DNA of 64,000 bases, taken from contig NZ_JPOF01000008.1 in assembly GCF_000733755.1 (NCBI RefSeq), positions 124,001 to 188,000 of the forward strand. Direction: 5' to 3'. This stretch comes from Lachnoclostridium phytofermentans (GTDB lineage Bacteria > Bacillota > Clostridia > Lachnospirales > Lachnospiraceae). Numbering within the stretch: position 1 is the first letter of the stretch; every line of letters begins with the position of its first letter. Position numbers and translations under genes: made by a program. The notes under the pieces were generated by a model. That model made no database searches. It saw only the letters and a list, made by a program, of their open reading frames with translations, and was not told where the DNA came from. Below are positions 37,880 to 46,702 of the stretch, piece by piece.

Positions 37880-37972
37880 ATGGATATCATCATGTTAGCT
37901 ATGTTAGCGGTATCATTTTTTTTAGTGAAATTACTGGTAGATTGGTGTGAGCATCAGGTCGAAAAACAATAA
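37880..37972 (+). CDS. 30-residue membrane miniprotein upstream of kdpF
   Basis: MDIIMLAMLAVSFFLVKLLV starts a single membrane span followed by a short charged tail (DWCEHQVEKQ). AAAGGAGG lies 8-9 nt upstream of the ATG, so translation is likely. It is in line with kdpF and kdpA. It is not KdpF itself, which follows, but a hydrophobic small protein that could be a second subunit stabiliser. Too short for function prediction. Confidence 0.6.
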   Translation: MDIIMLAMLAVSFFLVKLLVDWCEHQVEKQ

Positions 37973-38002
37973 GCTAAGTAACGGGAAAGAGAGGATATCA
38001 AA

Positions 38003-38092
38003 ATGTCAATAGGCATGTTTTTTTTAGCCGTTATCCTTGTCGGACTTGGATTGTACCTGCTTTATGCACTTATCAATCCGGAAAAGTTTTGA
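38003..38092 (+). CDS. kdpF: KdpF small subunit of potassium-transporting ATPase
   Basis: A 29-residue single-span peptide ending LYLLYALINPEKF, matching the KdpF pattern LxxYxLYALINxExF. KdpF sits at the KdpA-KdpB interface and stabilises the complex. It lies 40 bp before kdpA with an AGAGGA site upstream. Confidence 0.88.
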   Translation: MSIGMFFLAVILVGLGLYLLYALINPEKF

Positions 38093-38132
38093 TGTTGGAG
38101 AATTATAGGGGATATAACTAGGAGGATAGGCT

Positions 38133-39857
38133 ATGTTTCAAATTATAGTTACATTAATGATTTATATGTTGCTGGTAATTCCAATGGGTATCTATCTGTA
38201 CCATGTTGCTACCAATAAACATACCTTTGCAGACCCAGTTTTCGACCGTGTCGACCGTTTTATTTATCGTCTTGGCGGTATTGACCCACAGAAAGGCATG
38301 GGATGGAAAAAGTACGTAATGTCTCTGATAGTGATGAATGCTGTTATGGTCTTTATCGGATATCTGATTTTGAGAATTCAGGCTCTTCCAATTTTTAATC
38401 CGAATGGAATTGGTGCAATGGAGCCTACACTTTCTTTTAATACTATTATAAGTTTTATAACGAATACGAATTTACAGCATTATTCAGGTGAAAGTGGACT
38501 TTCCTATTTATCACAGATGATGGTAATCATCTTTCTGATGTTTACATCAGCGGCAAGTGGATATGCAGCTTGCGTTGCTTTTGTACGTGGGCTTGCAGGA
38601 AAAGAGAAAGATATGGGTAACTTTTATGTGGATTTAGTTCGAATTATAACCCGTATCTTGTTGCCATTATCGATTATCGTAGGTCTGTTCCTTGTTTGGC
38701 AAGGCGTTCCACAAAATCTTAATGCCAATGTTACAGTAAATACAATAGAAGGTAATATGCAGGATATCGCAATGGGACCGATTGCTGCGTTGGAATCGAT
38801 TAAGCATCTTGGTACAAATGGTGGAGGATTCCTTGGTGCCAATTCTGCTACGCCACTGGAAAATCCAACAATATTGTCTAATATTGCAGAACTATATTCT
38901 ATGATGATACTTCCTGGTGCTTGTGTTATCATGTTTGGGAATATGGTTCGTAATAGAAAAAAACAAGAAAAAGATAATACAAAACCAAAGCGCTGTTTGT
39001 TTGGCAGTGAAGGTCGTACCGTTTTTGCTGCGATGGGAATTATGTTTCTAATTGGTGTATTTGTATGTTATTTTGCAGAAAAGGCAGGTAATCCAGCACT
39101 GGGGCAGGCAGGTCTTTCTCAATCCATGGGTAGCATGGAAGGGAAAGAGGTTAGATTTGGTATAGGGCAATCCGCTCTGTTTACCACAACCACAACTTCT
39201 TTTACCACAGGTACTGTGAATAATATGCACGATACCTTGACACCGATTGGAGGTATGATTCCATTACTACACATGATGTTGAATTTGGTATTCGGTGGTA
39301 AGGGTGTTGGACTTATGAACATGATTATGTATGTAATCTTGACCGTATTTATTTGTGGCTTGATGATTGGACGTACGCCGGAGTATCTTGGTAAGAAAAT
39401 TGAAGGAAAAGAGATGAAGCTCACTGCATTGTGCATTATTATTCATCCGTTATTAATCCTGTCTTTTACTGCTTTAGCTGTCGGTACGCAAGCAGGTATG
39501 GAGGGTATTACAAATCCAGGATTCCATGGGCTTTCTCAAGTATTGTACGAATATGCATCGAGTGCTGCAAACAACGGTTCTGGATTTGAAGGTCTTGCGG
39601 ATAACACTTATTTCTGGAATATTACAACAGGTCTTGCGATGTTCTTTGGACGATACCTGTCCATTATTATTCAGATGGCGATTGCAGGTTCCTTGATGAA
39701 GAAACGGTTTGTGAACGAAACAATTGGTACCTTAAGAACTGATACCAAAACGTTTACGATTGCCTTGGTATTGATTGTATATATCTTTGCAGCACTTACC
39801 TTCTTCCCGGTACTTTCCTTGGGACCTGTGGCAGAGCATTTAACACTGTGGAATTAA
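38133..39857 (+). CDS. kdpA: Potassium-transporting ATPase subunit A
   Basis: A 574-residue channel-like subunit that selects potassium; about ten membrane spans. Filter-region motifs are present: NTNLQHYSGESGLSYLSQM, TNGGGFLGANSATPLENPT, SFTTGTVNNMHDTLTPIGG and SAANNGSGFEG. Length matches the family. AGGAGG precedes the ATG and kdpB follows after 15 bp. Confidence 0.96.
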   Translation: MFQIIVTLMIYMLLVIPMGIYLYHVATNKHTFADPVFDRVDRFIYRLGGIDPQKGMGWKKYVMSLIVMNAVMVFIGYLILRIQALPIFNPNGIGAMEPTLSFNTIISFITNTNLQHYSGESGLSYLSQMMVIIFLMFTSAASGYAACVAFVRGLAGKEKDMGNFYVDLVRIITRILLPLSIIVGLFLVWQGVPQNLNANVTVNTIEGNMQDIAMGPIAALESIKHLGTNGGGFLGANSATPLENPTILSNIAELYSMMILPGACVIMFGNMVRNRKKQEKDNTKPKRCLFGSEGRTVFAAMGIMFLIGVFVCYFAEKAGNPALGQAGLSQSMGSMEGKEVRFGIGQSALFTTTTTSFTTGTVNNMHDTLTPIGGMIPLLHMMLNLVFGGKGVGLMNMIMYVILTVFICGLMIGRTPEYLGKKIEGKEMKLTALCIIIHPLLILSFTALAVGTQAGMEGITNPGFHGLSQVLYEYASSAANNGSGFEGLADNTYFWNITTGLAMFFGRYLSIIIQMAIAGSLMKKRFVNETIGTLRTDTKTFTIALVLIVYIFAALTFFPVLSLGPVAEHLTLWN

Positions 39858-39872
39858 CGGAGGTTTGAAAGT

Positions 39873-41921
39873 ATGAAACAATCAAAAGGAAAATTTATTA
39901 CACCAGAGATTTTTTCTCAAGCTGTGAAGGAGTCTTTTATTAAGTTGAATCCTCGCTATATGGTGAAAAATCCGGTTATGTTTGTAGTAGAACTAGGATT
40001 TTTCATTACACTGCTGTTATCTTTCTTTCCTTCTATCATAGAAGCCAACAGTGAACATCTCCGCACCTACAATATTATTGTATGTGTAGTATTATTTGTG
40101 ACAGTGTTATTTGCAAATTTTGCAGAAGCGGTGGCAGAAGGAAGAGGTAAGGCACAAGCTGCATCACTTAAGAAGACACAAAAGGATACGAAAGCGCGTC
40201 TTTTAAATGAGGATGGAACCGAGAGTTTGATTAACTCAAGTGAACTGAAAAAAGGCGATATTGTAATGGTTTCTGCTGGAGAAGTGATTCCCAATGACGG
40301 AGAGGTTATGGAAGGTATCGCTAGTGTGGATGAGTCAGCTATTACTGGTGAATCGGCTCCGGTAGTTCGTGAAAGTGGTGGAGACTTCTGCAGTGTTACA
40401 GGTGGAACAACAGTGGTTAGCGACTGGCTAAAGATACGTATTACATCAGAGCCAGGTAACAGCTTTCTTGATCGTATGATAGCACTAGTTGAGGGTGCAT
40501 CTCGTAAAAAGACACCAAATGAGATTGCACTAAACACTCTATTGGTGTCGCTGACGATCATCTTTATGATTGTCATTGTTGCACTTTATCCGATCAGTGG
40601 ATATAGTGGAGTGGTACTTCCTATCTCTACTCTGATCGCGCTCGCAGTTTGCTTGATACCAACTACGATTGGTGGATTGCTTTCTGCAATCGGTATTGCT
40701 GGCATGGATAGGGTTACTAGATTTAATGTAATTGCCATGTCAGGTAAAGCTGTTGAGGCTTGTGGTGATGTTGATACGATGATTCTTGATAAGACTGGAA
40801 CTATCACCTATGGCAATCGTCTTGCAGCTGATTTTCTACCAGTAAAGGGTGTAGACAAACAAAAGTTAATTAGAGTATCAATGACTGCTTCTGTATTTGA
40901 TGAGACTCCAGAAGGAAAGTCAACCCTAGATTTGGGTAAACAGCTTGGCTATAATATTCCTGATATTAAGACTAAAAATATTATAGAATTTTCAGCGCAG
41001 ACTCGTATGAGTGGAGTTGATTTAGAGAATGGTACGAAAATTCGTAAAGGGTCCAGTGATGCGATTATACAGTACATTAAGGAAATGGGTGGAAGTATTC
41101 CGGAAAATCTAAAAAAGCTTGTAGACGAGGTTGCAACGTTAGGAGGAACCCCTCTGACTGTTTGCTGTGATGACTGTATCTTGGGTGTAATCTATTTAAA
41201 AGATACCGTAAAGCCTGGCATGAAGGAACGCTTTGAACGTCTACGTGCAATCGGTATTAAAACAATTATGTGTACTGGTGATAATCCATTGACAGCTGCT
41301 ACCATTGCTAGCGAAGCAGGTGTGGATGATTTTATTGCAGAGTGTAAGCCAGAGGATAAGATTGATGTTATCAAGCGAGAGCAGGCAAAGGGGAAAATAG
41401 TAGCTATGACTGGTGACGGAACCAACGATGCCCCTGCTTTGGCACAGGCAAATGTAGGTCTTGCGATGAACAGTGGTACCACTGCTGCCAAGGAAGCTGC
41501 TAATATGGTTGACTTAGATTCCGATCCTACTAAGATATTAGAGGTAGTTGAAATTGGGAAACAGATGTTAATTACCCGTGGTAGTTTAACGACATTCTCA
41601 GTTGCGAATGATATTGCAAAATATTTTGCAATTATCCCTGCCATGTTTATGGTAGCGATTCCCCAACTATCGGTTATGAACATTATGTCTCTTGCTTCAC
41701 CATATAGCGCAATATTGTCTGCTTTAATTTTTAATGCCATCATTATTCCATGTCTGATTCCGCTGGCGATGAGGGGGGTTAAATACCGTCCGATGTCCAG
41801 TAACAGAATGTTAATTCGTAATCTTTTGGTTTATGGACTTGGTGGTATCATTACTCCATTCGTCGGAATTAAAATAATAGACTTGTTGATTCACCCATTG
41901 CTTTCCTTGTTGGGTCTGTAA
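39873..41921 (+). CDS. kdpB: Potassium-transporting P-type ATPase subunit B
   Basis: A 682-residue P-type ATPase: phosphorylation motif [10 protein letters not shown], actuator motif [12 protein letters not shown], nucleotide domain KGSSDA and hinge [20 protein letters not shown]. It energises potassium uptake through KdpA. The Ser inhibited by phosphorylation in E. coli (TGES) is present as TGESAP. Cotranscribed with kdpA and kdpC. Confidence 0.97.
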   Translation: MKQSKGKFITPEIFSQAVKESFIKLNPRYMVKNPVMFVVELGFFITLLLSFFPSIIEANSEHLRTYNIIVCVVLFVTVLFANFAEAVAEGRGKAQAASLKKTQKDTKARLLNEDGTESLINSSELKKGDIVMVSAGEVIPNDGEVMEGIASVDESAITGESAPVVRESGGDFCSVTGGTTVVSDWLKIRITSEPGNSFLDRMIALVEGASRKKTPNEIALNTLLVSLTIIFMIVIVALYPISGYSGVVLPISTLIALAVCLIPTTIGGLLSAIGIAGMDRVTRFNVIAMSGKAVEACGDVDTMILDKTGTITYGNRLAADFLPVKGVDKQKLIRVSMTASVFDETPEGKSTLDLGKQLGYNIPDIKTKNIIEFSAQTRMSGVDLENGTKIRKGSSDAIIQYIKEMGGSIPENLKKLVDEVATLGGTPLTVCCDDCILGVIYLKDTVKPGMKERFERLRAIGIKTIMCTGDNPLTAATIASEAGVDDFIAECKPEDKIDVIKREQAKGKIVAMTGDGTNDAPALAQANVGLAMNSGTTAAKEAANMVDLDSDPTKILEVVEIGKQMLITRGSLTTFSVANDIAKYFAIIPAMFMVAIPQLSVMNIMSLASPYSAILSALIFNAIIIPCLIPLAMRGVKYRPMSSNRMLIRNLLVYGLGGIITPFVGIKIIDLLIHPLLSLLGL

Positions 41922-41952
41922 AATAGTAGGAATAGGAGGTTTTGCATAAAAA

Positions 41953-42600
41953 ATGAAAGAAAAACTAAAATCATCATTAAGCGGTTTAAGAAAGGCCGTT
42001 CTGATAACAGTAATTTTGTTATTCCTGTGTGGGCTTGGCTATCCCATGCTGTTAACAGCAATTGCTCAGGTGGCATTTCCTCACCAAGCAAACGGTAGTT
42101 TAATTCATATAGATGGGCAAGCGGTTGGCTCGAAGCTGATAGGACAGGATTTTAAAGAAGACTATTTCATGAAGTGCCGTCCATCTGCAGTTAACTATAA
42201 TACCTATAGTGAAGAACAGTTAGAGAATGGAGTTTACGGCGGTGTCGCATCTGGTTCTAATAATTATGCTCCATCAAATCCTGACTTAGTTGCTCGAGTA
42301 GAAGCAGATATAGAAGCATTCTTGGTGGAAAATCCTCACCTGAGTGCAAATGATATACCAACCGATTTAATGACTGCTTCCGGATCTGGTCTAGATCCTC
42401 ATATCACACCGGAATCAGCAAAAATTCAACTGACTAAGCTTGTGGAGACTACCGGACTTTCGATGGAACTACTTGAGGAAATCGTAGAGAATAATACAGA
42501 GAATAAATTGTTTGGAATCTTTGGAGAAAATCGTGTGAATGTGCTTGGCGTAAACATTGATATTGCAAAACATATGGGATTGATTGGAGCACAAGAATAA
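41953..42600 (+). CDS. kdpC: Potassium-transporting ATPase subunit C
   Basis: A 215-residue subunit with one N-terminal span (AVLITVILLFLCGLGYPMLL) and an external domain with the KdpC signatures GSKLIGQDF, CRPSAVNYN, GSNNYAPSNPDL, TASGSGLDPHITPESA and FGENRVNVLGVN. It closes the operon; no kdpDE two-component genes follow, so regulation differs from the enterobacterial case or is encoded elsewhere. Confidence 0.95.
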   Translation: MKEKLKSSLSGLRKAVLITVILLFLCGLGYPMLLTAIAQVAFPHQANGSLIHIDGQAVGSKLIGQDFKEDYFMKCRPSAVNYNTYSEEQLENGVYGGVASGSNNYAPSNPDLVARVEADIEAFLVENPHLSANDIPTDLMTASGSGLDPHITPESAKIQLTKLVETTGLSMELLEEIVENNTENKLFGIFGENRVNVLGVNIDIAKHMGLIGAQE

Positions 42601-42683
42601 GCAATAAACTTTTTAGGCAGAAGGTATAGTCATTAGGATTCTATTTATGATATATGGTATATAGATAATATGGCTAATCAATG

Positions 42684-42705
42684 GGGATGTCTTATAAGGC
42701 ATCCC
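42684..42705 (+). terminator. kdp operon terminator
   Basis: GGGATGTCT pairs with AGGCATCCC (9 pairs, one of them G-T) around TATA, followed by TGATCATTTATTTT. Of moderate strength. The 630 bp from kdpC to the next gene hold this hairpin, the purine repeats and the leader described below. Confidence 0.55.
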
Positions 42706-42730
42706 TGATCATTTATTTTACTAAGACAAA

Positions 42731-42764
42731 GAGATAAGGTCAAAAGTGAGATAAGGTCAAAAGT
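42731..42764. repeat. Tandem duplication of a 17-mer
   Basis: GAGATAAGGTCAAAAGT occurs twice head to tail. It opens a purine-rich stretch of about 170 bp in the gap after kdp. Confidence 0.8.
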
Positions 42765-42801
42765 GAGAAAAGATGAAAAGTAGGAAAAGAGGAGAAGTAA
42801 T

Positions 42802-42860
42802 AAAAGAAGTAAGAAAAGAAGTAAGAAAAGAAGTAAGAAAAGAAAAGAAGTAAGAAAAGA
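42802..42860. repeat. 12-bp tandem repeat, purine-only strand
   Basis: Three perfect head-to-tail copies of AAAAGAAGTAAG (42802-42837) and a fourth copy interrupted by a 5-base insertion; the surrounding DNA up to 42905 is nearly all purine apart from single T residues. No coding frame is associated. Possible replication-slippage tract. Confidence 0.8.
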
Positions 42861-42960
42861 GAAGAAGTAATAAAAGAAGAGAAGTAATTAGAAATTGAAG
42901 AAAGATGATGATTCAAACTACAACTTCAATATGAAAGTTTATAGCTCTATATAATAATAC

Positions 42961-43010
42961 ATAGAAAGTATTGGTATAAATTATGATAGAAAGTATTGGT
43001 ATAAATTATG
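42961..43010. repeat. Perfect tandem duplication of a 25-mer
   Basis: Two adjacent identical 25-base units beginning ATAGAAAGTATTGG and ending AAATTATG. The second unit ends one base before the -35 box of the next promoter. Confidence 0.85.
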
Positions 43011-43011
43011 A

Positions 43012-43040
43012 TTGACAAATAGAATACAAGATGATAAAGT
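43012..43040 (+). promoter_or_regulatory. Promoter of the DUF3793-flavodoxin operon
   Basis: TTGACA, exactly 17 nt, then TAAAGT. The expected transcription start, around 43047, touches the first GGTTAG/CTAACC dyad. Confidence 0.7.
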
Positions 43041-43047
43041 GTAATTA

Positions 43048-43065
43048 GGTTAGACACAACTAACC
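43048..43065 (+). promoter_or_regulatory. Operator-like dyad 1, GGTTAG-N6-CTAACC
   Basis: GGTTAGACACAACTAACC, a 6-bp inverted repeat with 6-nt spacer, immediately downstream of the -10 box. The upstream TTA gives TTAGGTTAG, reminiscent of DtxR/IdeR iron boxes (TTAGGTTAGSCTAACC). Metal control is inference. Confidence 0.55.
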
Positions 43066-43091
43066 ATAAGCGCGGAGTATACTCCGCTTAT
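43066..43091 (+). promoter_or_regulatory. Leader hairpin 1
   Basis: ATAAG and CGGAGTA pair with TACTCCG and CTTAT around a small bulge, giving a stable stem of about 12 bp directly after dyad 1. No T run follows. Confidence 0.5.
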
Positions 43092-43103
43092 CTTAAGTAT
43101 ACG

Positions 43104-43121
43104 GGTTAGGATGAACTAACC
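43104..43121 (+). promoter_or_regulatory. Operator-like dyad 2, GGTTAG-N6-CTAACC
   Basis: GGTTAGGATGAACTAACC, same arms and spacer length as dyad 1, 56 bp downstream of it. Confidence 0.55.
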
Positions 43122-43150
43122 ATAGAATTGTGAAGAAGAGAATGAATTAT

Positions 43151-43170
43151 GCGGAACTACTAGTATCCGC
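43151..43170 (+). promoter_or_regulatory. Leader hairpin 2, terminator-like
   Basis: GCGGA pairs with TCCGC around ACTACTAGTA and is followed by TTTTCTT. It could act as a weak transcription attenuator before the DUF3793 gene. Confidence 0.4.
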
Positions 43171-43186
43171 TTTTCTTGACACTATA

Positions 43187-43204
43187 AGTTAGGATAAACT
43201 AACC
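43187..43204 (+). promoter_or_regulatory. Operator-like dyad 3, AGTTAG-N6-CTAACC
   Basis: AGTTAGGATAAACTAACC, 34 bp before the DUF3793 start codon; five of six arm positions pair. TTGACA at 43176-43181 just upstream has no convincing -10 partner. Confidence 0.5.
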
Positions 43205-43237
43205 AATAAAATACTGTAACAGTGAGGAGTATAGTCA

Positions 43238-43792
43238 ATGAGTATAGAACGATATTTAATCGAGCATTGTTCTCCGACATTAGCGTCATTAAAAACTGGC
43301 AATCTGTTCGGATTCGATTATGATTGTGAAAGTGATTTGATTGCTCATGTCAAGGAGTGGAACGAACAACTAAACTATAAAGGTGTGTTCGTTGAGGCAT
43401 TAAAGGTACAAAATAATAGAGCTTTAATTTACGTTTATCGAAAAGATAAACTTGCTGCGGACTTGAAAAAAGAGGGTGTTGCAGGTTTTTTAAAAAAGTA
43501 TGGTTATGAAGATATAACTATTGATGTTGCAATAAATATACTAAATAATCACTTATACGAACAAGAGGGTTTTCCACATGAAATCGGGTTATTTCTTGGT
43601 TATCCACTTGGTGATGTCATCGGATTTATTGAAAACAGAGGTAAAAATCCGAAGTGTACAGGTTGTTGGAAGGTGTATTGTGATGTGTGTGAGGCACAAA
43701 AGTTATTTTATTGTTTTAAAAAATGCACTGCGGAGTTCATAAATCTCTGGAATCAAGGAAAGACAGTTTGGCAGCTCACAGTAGCCGCTTGA
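43238..43792 (+). CDS. DUF3793 family protein
   Basis: A 184-residue protein typical of clostridia, with the family core HEIGLFLGYPLGDVIGFIEN near residues 128-147 followed by a Cys-rich end (CTGCWKVYCDVCEAQKLFYC). Members lie beside ferrous iron transport (feo) and flavodoxin genes, so a role in iron or heme handling is suspected but unproven. GTGAGGAG precedes the ATG. The flavodoxin gene follows 35 bp later, and the three dyads in the leader suggest tight metal-linked control. Confidence 0.8.
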   Translation: MSIERYLIEHCSPTLASLKTGNLFGFDYDCESDLIAHVKEWNEQLNYKGVFVEALKVQNNRALIYVYRKDKLAADLKKEGVAGFLKKYGYEDITIDVAINILNNHLYEQEGFPHEIGLFLGYPLGDVIGFIENRGKNPKCTGCWKVYCDVCEAQKLFYCFKKCTAEFINLWNQGKTVWQLTVAA

Positions 43793-43827
43793 CACATAAA
43801 TACTTCATAAGAAAAGAGGTTAGCGAT

Positions 43828-44253
43828 ATGAGTAAAATTGCAGTAGTATATTGGAGTGGTACCGGTAATACGGAAGCTATGGCAAATTATGTGGTGGAAG
43901 GTGCAAAAGAATCAGGAGCAGATGTAACATTGTTTACAGCTACTGAATTCTCAAAGGATCTTATTGATGATTTTGATGCATTTGCATTTGGTTGTCCTTC
44001 TATGGGCTCGGAAGAGTTAGAAGATAGTGAGTTTGAACCAATGTTTACTTCGATAGAATCAAAACTTAAGGGAAAAAGAATTGCGTTATTTGGTTCTTAT
44101 GGATGGGGAGACGGTGAATGGATGCGAACATGGGAAGAAACCTGTGTAGACGATGGTGCGATTCTAGCATGCGACAGTGTTATTTGTAACGATGCTCCAG
44201 ATGAGGAAGCAAAGAGTGCTTGTACTCTATTAGGGAAAACTCTTGTTGTATGA
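43828..44253 (+). CDS. Flavodoxin
   Basis: A 141-residue FMN protein. The start at 43828 follows AGAGGT; a longer in-frame extension overlaps the upstream gene and is not needed. It has the phosphate loop WSGTGNTEAMA, the FMN loops GCPSMGSEELEDSEFEPM and FGSYGWGDGEWM. Acts as a low-potential electron carrier replacing ferredoxin when iron is scarce, which agrees with its pairing with DUF3793 and the iron-box-like dyads. Confidence 0.95.
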   Translation: MSKIAVVYWSGTGNTEAMANYVVEGAKESGADVTLFTATEFSKDLIDDFDAFAFGCPSMGSEELEDSEFEPMFTSIESKLKGKRIALFGSYGWGDGEWMRTWEETCVDDGAILACDSVICNDAPDEEAKSACTLLGKTLVV

Positions 44254-44311
44254 TCTGATACATAGTTAGATTCAGATGAATGATTACCGGTAACGATAGA
44301 ATTATATAATA

Positions 44312-44360
44312 AGAAGGTAGGAATGTAGTTTTATGAAATCAGTCTACATTCCTACCTTCT
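44312..44360 (+). terminator. Strong terminator after flavodoxin
   Basis: A perfect 17-bp stem (AGAAGGTAGGAATGTAG with its complement) around a 15-nt loop, followed by TTTCATTTATTTC. Confidence 0.85.
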
Positions 44361-44543
44361 TTCATTTATTTCAAGTTATAATCACTTATTAGTTGACATG
44401 TATTAAGATAATAAATAGGGATGAAACATAGATTGATTTCCAACGTTATCCATTGATTTTTTCGTCTAGAGTGCTACAATTTCCTGTTATAGTAAGTCTT
44501 AAATTTGGAAAAGCTATCAACAATTACAATAGGAGGCAGATAT

Positions 44544-45341
44544 ATGAAATTAAGTGAAAAAATTGTTTTGGTTACCGCATCGACAAGAGGCATTGGACTT
44601 GCCTGTGTTAAGCGTCTTGCGAAGGAGGGTGCCACTGTATACATGGGAGCGAGAAATCTAGAAAAAGCAGAGGCGGTTGCAAAGGAGCTACAAAAAGATG
44701 GTTGGAAAGTTAAAACAGTTTATAACGATGCTACCGTAAAAGAGAGCTATCAAACTATGGTGGAGGAAGTGATGAAGCAAGAAGGTAGAATTGATGTATT
44801 AGTCAATAATTTTGGAACCTCCAACCCAAGAAAGGATCTAGATATTAAGTCAACTGAGTATGAGGAGTATATTGGAACCATAGATATGAACCTAGCGAGT
44901 GTGTTCTTAACAACTCAAGCGGTGGTACCTCATATGGCTGCAAATGGTGGTGGAAGTATTATAAATATCTCTTCTATTGGAGGAATACGCCCTGATATTT
45001 CACAGATAGCCTATGGTACTAGTAAGGCTGCAATTAACTACTTAACAAAGCTTATTGCTGTGCAGTGCGCAAGAGACAATATCCGATGTAATGCTGTATT
45101 ACCTGGTATGACAGCAACAGATGCAGTAAATGAAAACTTAACAGATGAATTCAAAGAGTTTTTCTTAAAGCATACCCCAATCAGACGCATGGGCACCCCA
45201 GAAGAAATAGCTGGAACAGTTTTCTACTTTGCCAGTGATGACTCTGCGTATACAACAGGTCAGATTGTTGATGTTTCTGGTGGTTTTGGGTTACCAACAC
45301 CGGTTTATGGGGATATGATTGCAATGAAAAGTAAAAGATAA
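44544..45341 (+). CDS. SDR oxidoreductase, similar to clostridial 7-alpha-hydroxysteroid dehydrogenase
   Basis: A 265-residue short-chain dehydrogenase. The ATG at 44544 lies after AGGAGG; the frame extends to 44505 without a site. It has the cofactor motif TASTRGIGLA, VNNFGTSN (NNxG), catalytic Ser in NISSIGG and YxxxK in AYGTSKAA, and the C-terminal GGFGLPTPVYGD. The phrases NGGGSI, NISSIGG, RCNAVLPGMTATDA and GGFGLPTP match what I recall of clostridial 7-alpha-HSDH, so it may oxidise a bile-acid hydroxyl or a related secondary alcohol. The Ala-Ser-Thr instead of Thr-Gly at the nucleotide loop is also seen in NADP-using members. Substrate not proven. Confidence 0.82.
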   Translation: MKLSEKIVLVTASTRGIGLACVKRLAKEGATVYMGARNLEKAEAVAKELQKDGWKVKTVYNDATVKESYQTMVEEVMKQEGRIDVLVNNFGTSNPRKDLDIKSTEYEEYIGTIDMNLASVFLTTQAVVPHMAANGGGSIINISSIGGIRPDISQIAYGTSKAAINYLTKLIAVQCARDNIRCNAVLPGMTATDAVNENLTDEFKEFFLKHTPIRRMGTPEEIAGTVFYFASDDSAYTTGQIVDVSGGFGLPTPVYGDMIAMKSKR

Positions 45342-45355
45342 CGCTATGTCTAAGA

Positions 45356-45381
45356 GCTTTTGCATATTATATTGCAAAAGC
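45356..45381 (+). terminator. Hairpin between convergent genes
   Basis: GCTTTTGCA pairs with TGCAAAAGC (9 bp, 8-nt loop) 14 bp after the SDR stop. It lies between the SDR and the minus-strand PCC gene and may serve both. Confidence 0.6.
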
Positions 45382-45429
45382 CCTAACTATTGTTTTCGTA
45401 TTAATAAAATTAAGGTTCTTATCGATAAT

Positions 45430-45852
45430 TTATCGGAATTTCATTAAATTTAACCCAATCTCCTCGTTAAATTCACGTTCTACCATACCATCTATAACGG
45501 TTAAAACTAATTCACCGGTTCCACTTATAATGGCTTCATTTAGATGTCCACCATAAACATTCCCGTTCTCATCAGAGATACTGATATGAAAGTGAGTATA
45601 AACTTCTCCCTTCATAGATGTTATGGTTCCACCAAGTGATACGATTTCTAAATCACCATCAAAGGTATAGCTTTTATAGGTTTTATTCGCCGTTTCAAAA
45701 ACACCTGCTGTGACTTTCCCACAGGCACCTAACCCACTTAAAGTAGCAAGCTTAATCTCTTCTTTTTTCGCTAATTCTTTTAGCTGTGTAACGATATCTT
45801 CTCCACGATCCAAGCGGATTACATAATGATTTTCAAATCTACGATAGTCCAT
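45430..45852 (-). CDS. PCC-domain (DUF296) protein
   Basis: A 140-residue protein starting at 45852 on the minus strand, just after GAAGAAGGTG; a longer frame upstream encodes AT-rich low-quality sequence. It has the PPC/DUF296 core: YVIRLDRGEDIVTQLKEL, LSGLGACGKVTAGVF and HFHISISDENGNVYGGHLNE. The family folds as a trimer, includes putative DNA-binding proteins, and is common as a single-domain protein in Firmicutes. Cellular role unknown. Confidence 0.85.
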   Translation of the reverse strand: MDYRRFENHYVIRLDRGEDIVTQLKELAKKEEIKLATLSGLGACGKVTAGVFETANKTYKSYTFDGDLEIVSLGGTITSMKGEVYTHFHISISDENGNVYGGHLNEAIISGTGELVLTVIDGMVEREFNEEIGLNLMKFR

Positions 45853-46319
45853 AATGCACCTTCTTTCCTTCTTTCCTTTTATCCTCAATTTTAAATTCAA
45901 TGTGGAAATAAATCTATCAAGATAATTATACATAACATTAAAAAAAAATGCATTAGAAAATCGGTGTATCTTAATTATATAGAGTTCACACGAATACAAT
46001 CTGCTCTCAATGTAAGATTTATGAGGTAAATTAATCAGGAAACTATGCAAATTCTTGTATCTGGAAAATTAAATTCTGACTGATATTGATTGACAGATAA
46101 AAAGAGTAGGTGTAATATTCAATCATAATTGGTAGTACCAATATTGAACAGAAATTTATTTCAGCGACACTATCTATTATTATTGATAATAATATTATGA
46201 TTAAAAGAGAAATATTGATAATATCACTTTTAGTCAGGTTCATTCCTTATTCATTAGTTCATTCTTTTTTTGGTGAACATCTCAATACATATAAATTTAC
46301 ACAAGAATGGAGAAAAGTT

Positions 46320-46697
46320 ATGAAGTACGTTCGGCAATTTGGAATTATTCTAGCGGTAACTTTTATTGGAGAGGTTTTAAAACTCTGTATCCCTTTACCA
46401 ATACCCGCAAGTATATATGGATTAGTTATTATGTTAGGTCTTATGATGACAAAAATAGTCCCAGTCAAATCTGTGAAAGATGCTGGAAGCTTCTTAATCG
46501 AAATTATGTCGCTTATGTTTATCCCAGCTGGAGTTGGTTTAATGATTTCCTGGAATGAGATAAGTGATATTTGGTTACCTTTGGTTCTGATTATTATCAT
46601 AACCACTGTCGTTGTTATGGTGGTGACCGGTAGAGTTACGCAAAGAGTTATCTCACAGGACAACAAAAAGGAGTTAGGGAATCAAAAGAGGAGGTAA
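46320..46697 (+). CDS. lrgA: Holin-like CidA/LrgA protein
   Basis: A 125-residue membrane protein with four predicted spans and the family motifs GEVLKLCIPLPIPASIYGLV and FIPAGVGLM. The ATG at 46320 follows TGGAG; the frame extends upstream to 46197 without a good site. LrgA/CidA proteins form membrane pores and affect murein hydrolase activity or export small organic acids such as pyruvate. It is 5 bp before lrgB. Confidence 0.9.
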   Translation: MKYVRQFGIILAVTFIGEVLKLCIPLPIPASIYGLVIMLGLMMTKIVPVKSVKDAGSFLIEIMSLMFIPAGVGLMISWNEISDIWLPLVLIIIITTVVVMVVTGRVTQRVISQDNKKELGNQKRR

Positions 46698-46702
46698 CAT
46701 AA

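Noticed and set aside
42731-43010. Possible CRISPR array from the repeats
   Set aside because: Units are directly adjacent without unique spacers, differ in length and number only two to four; no cas genes are present.
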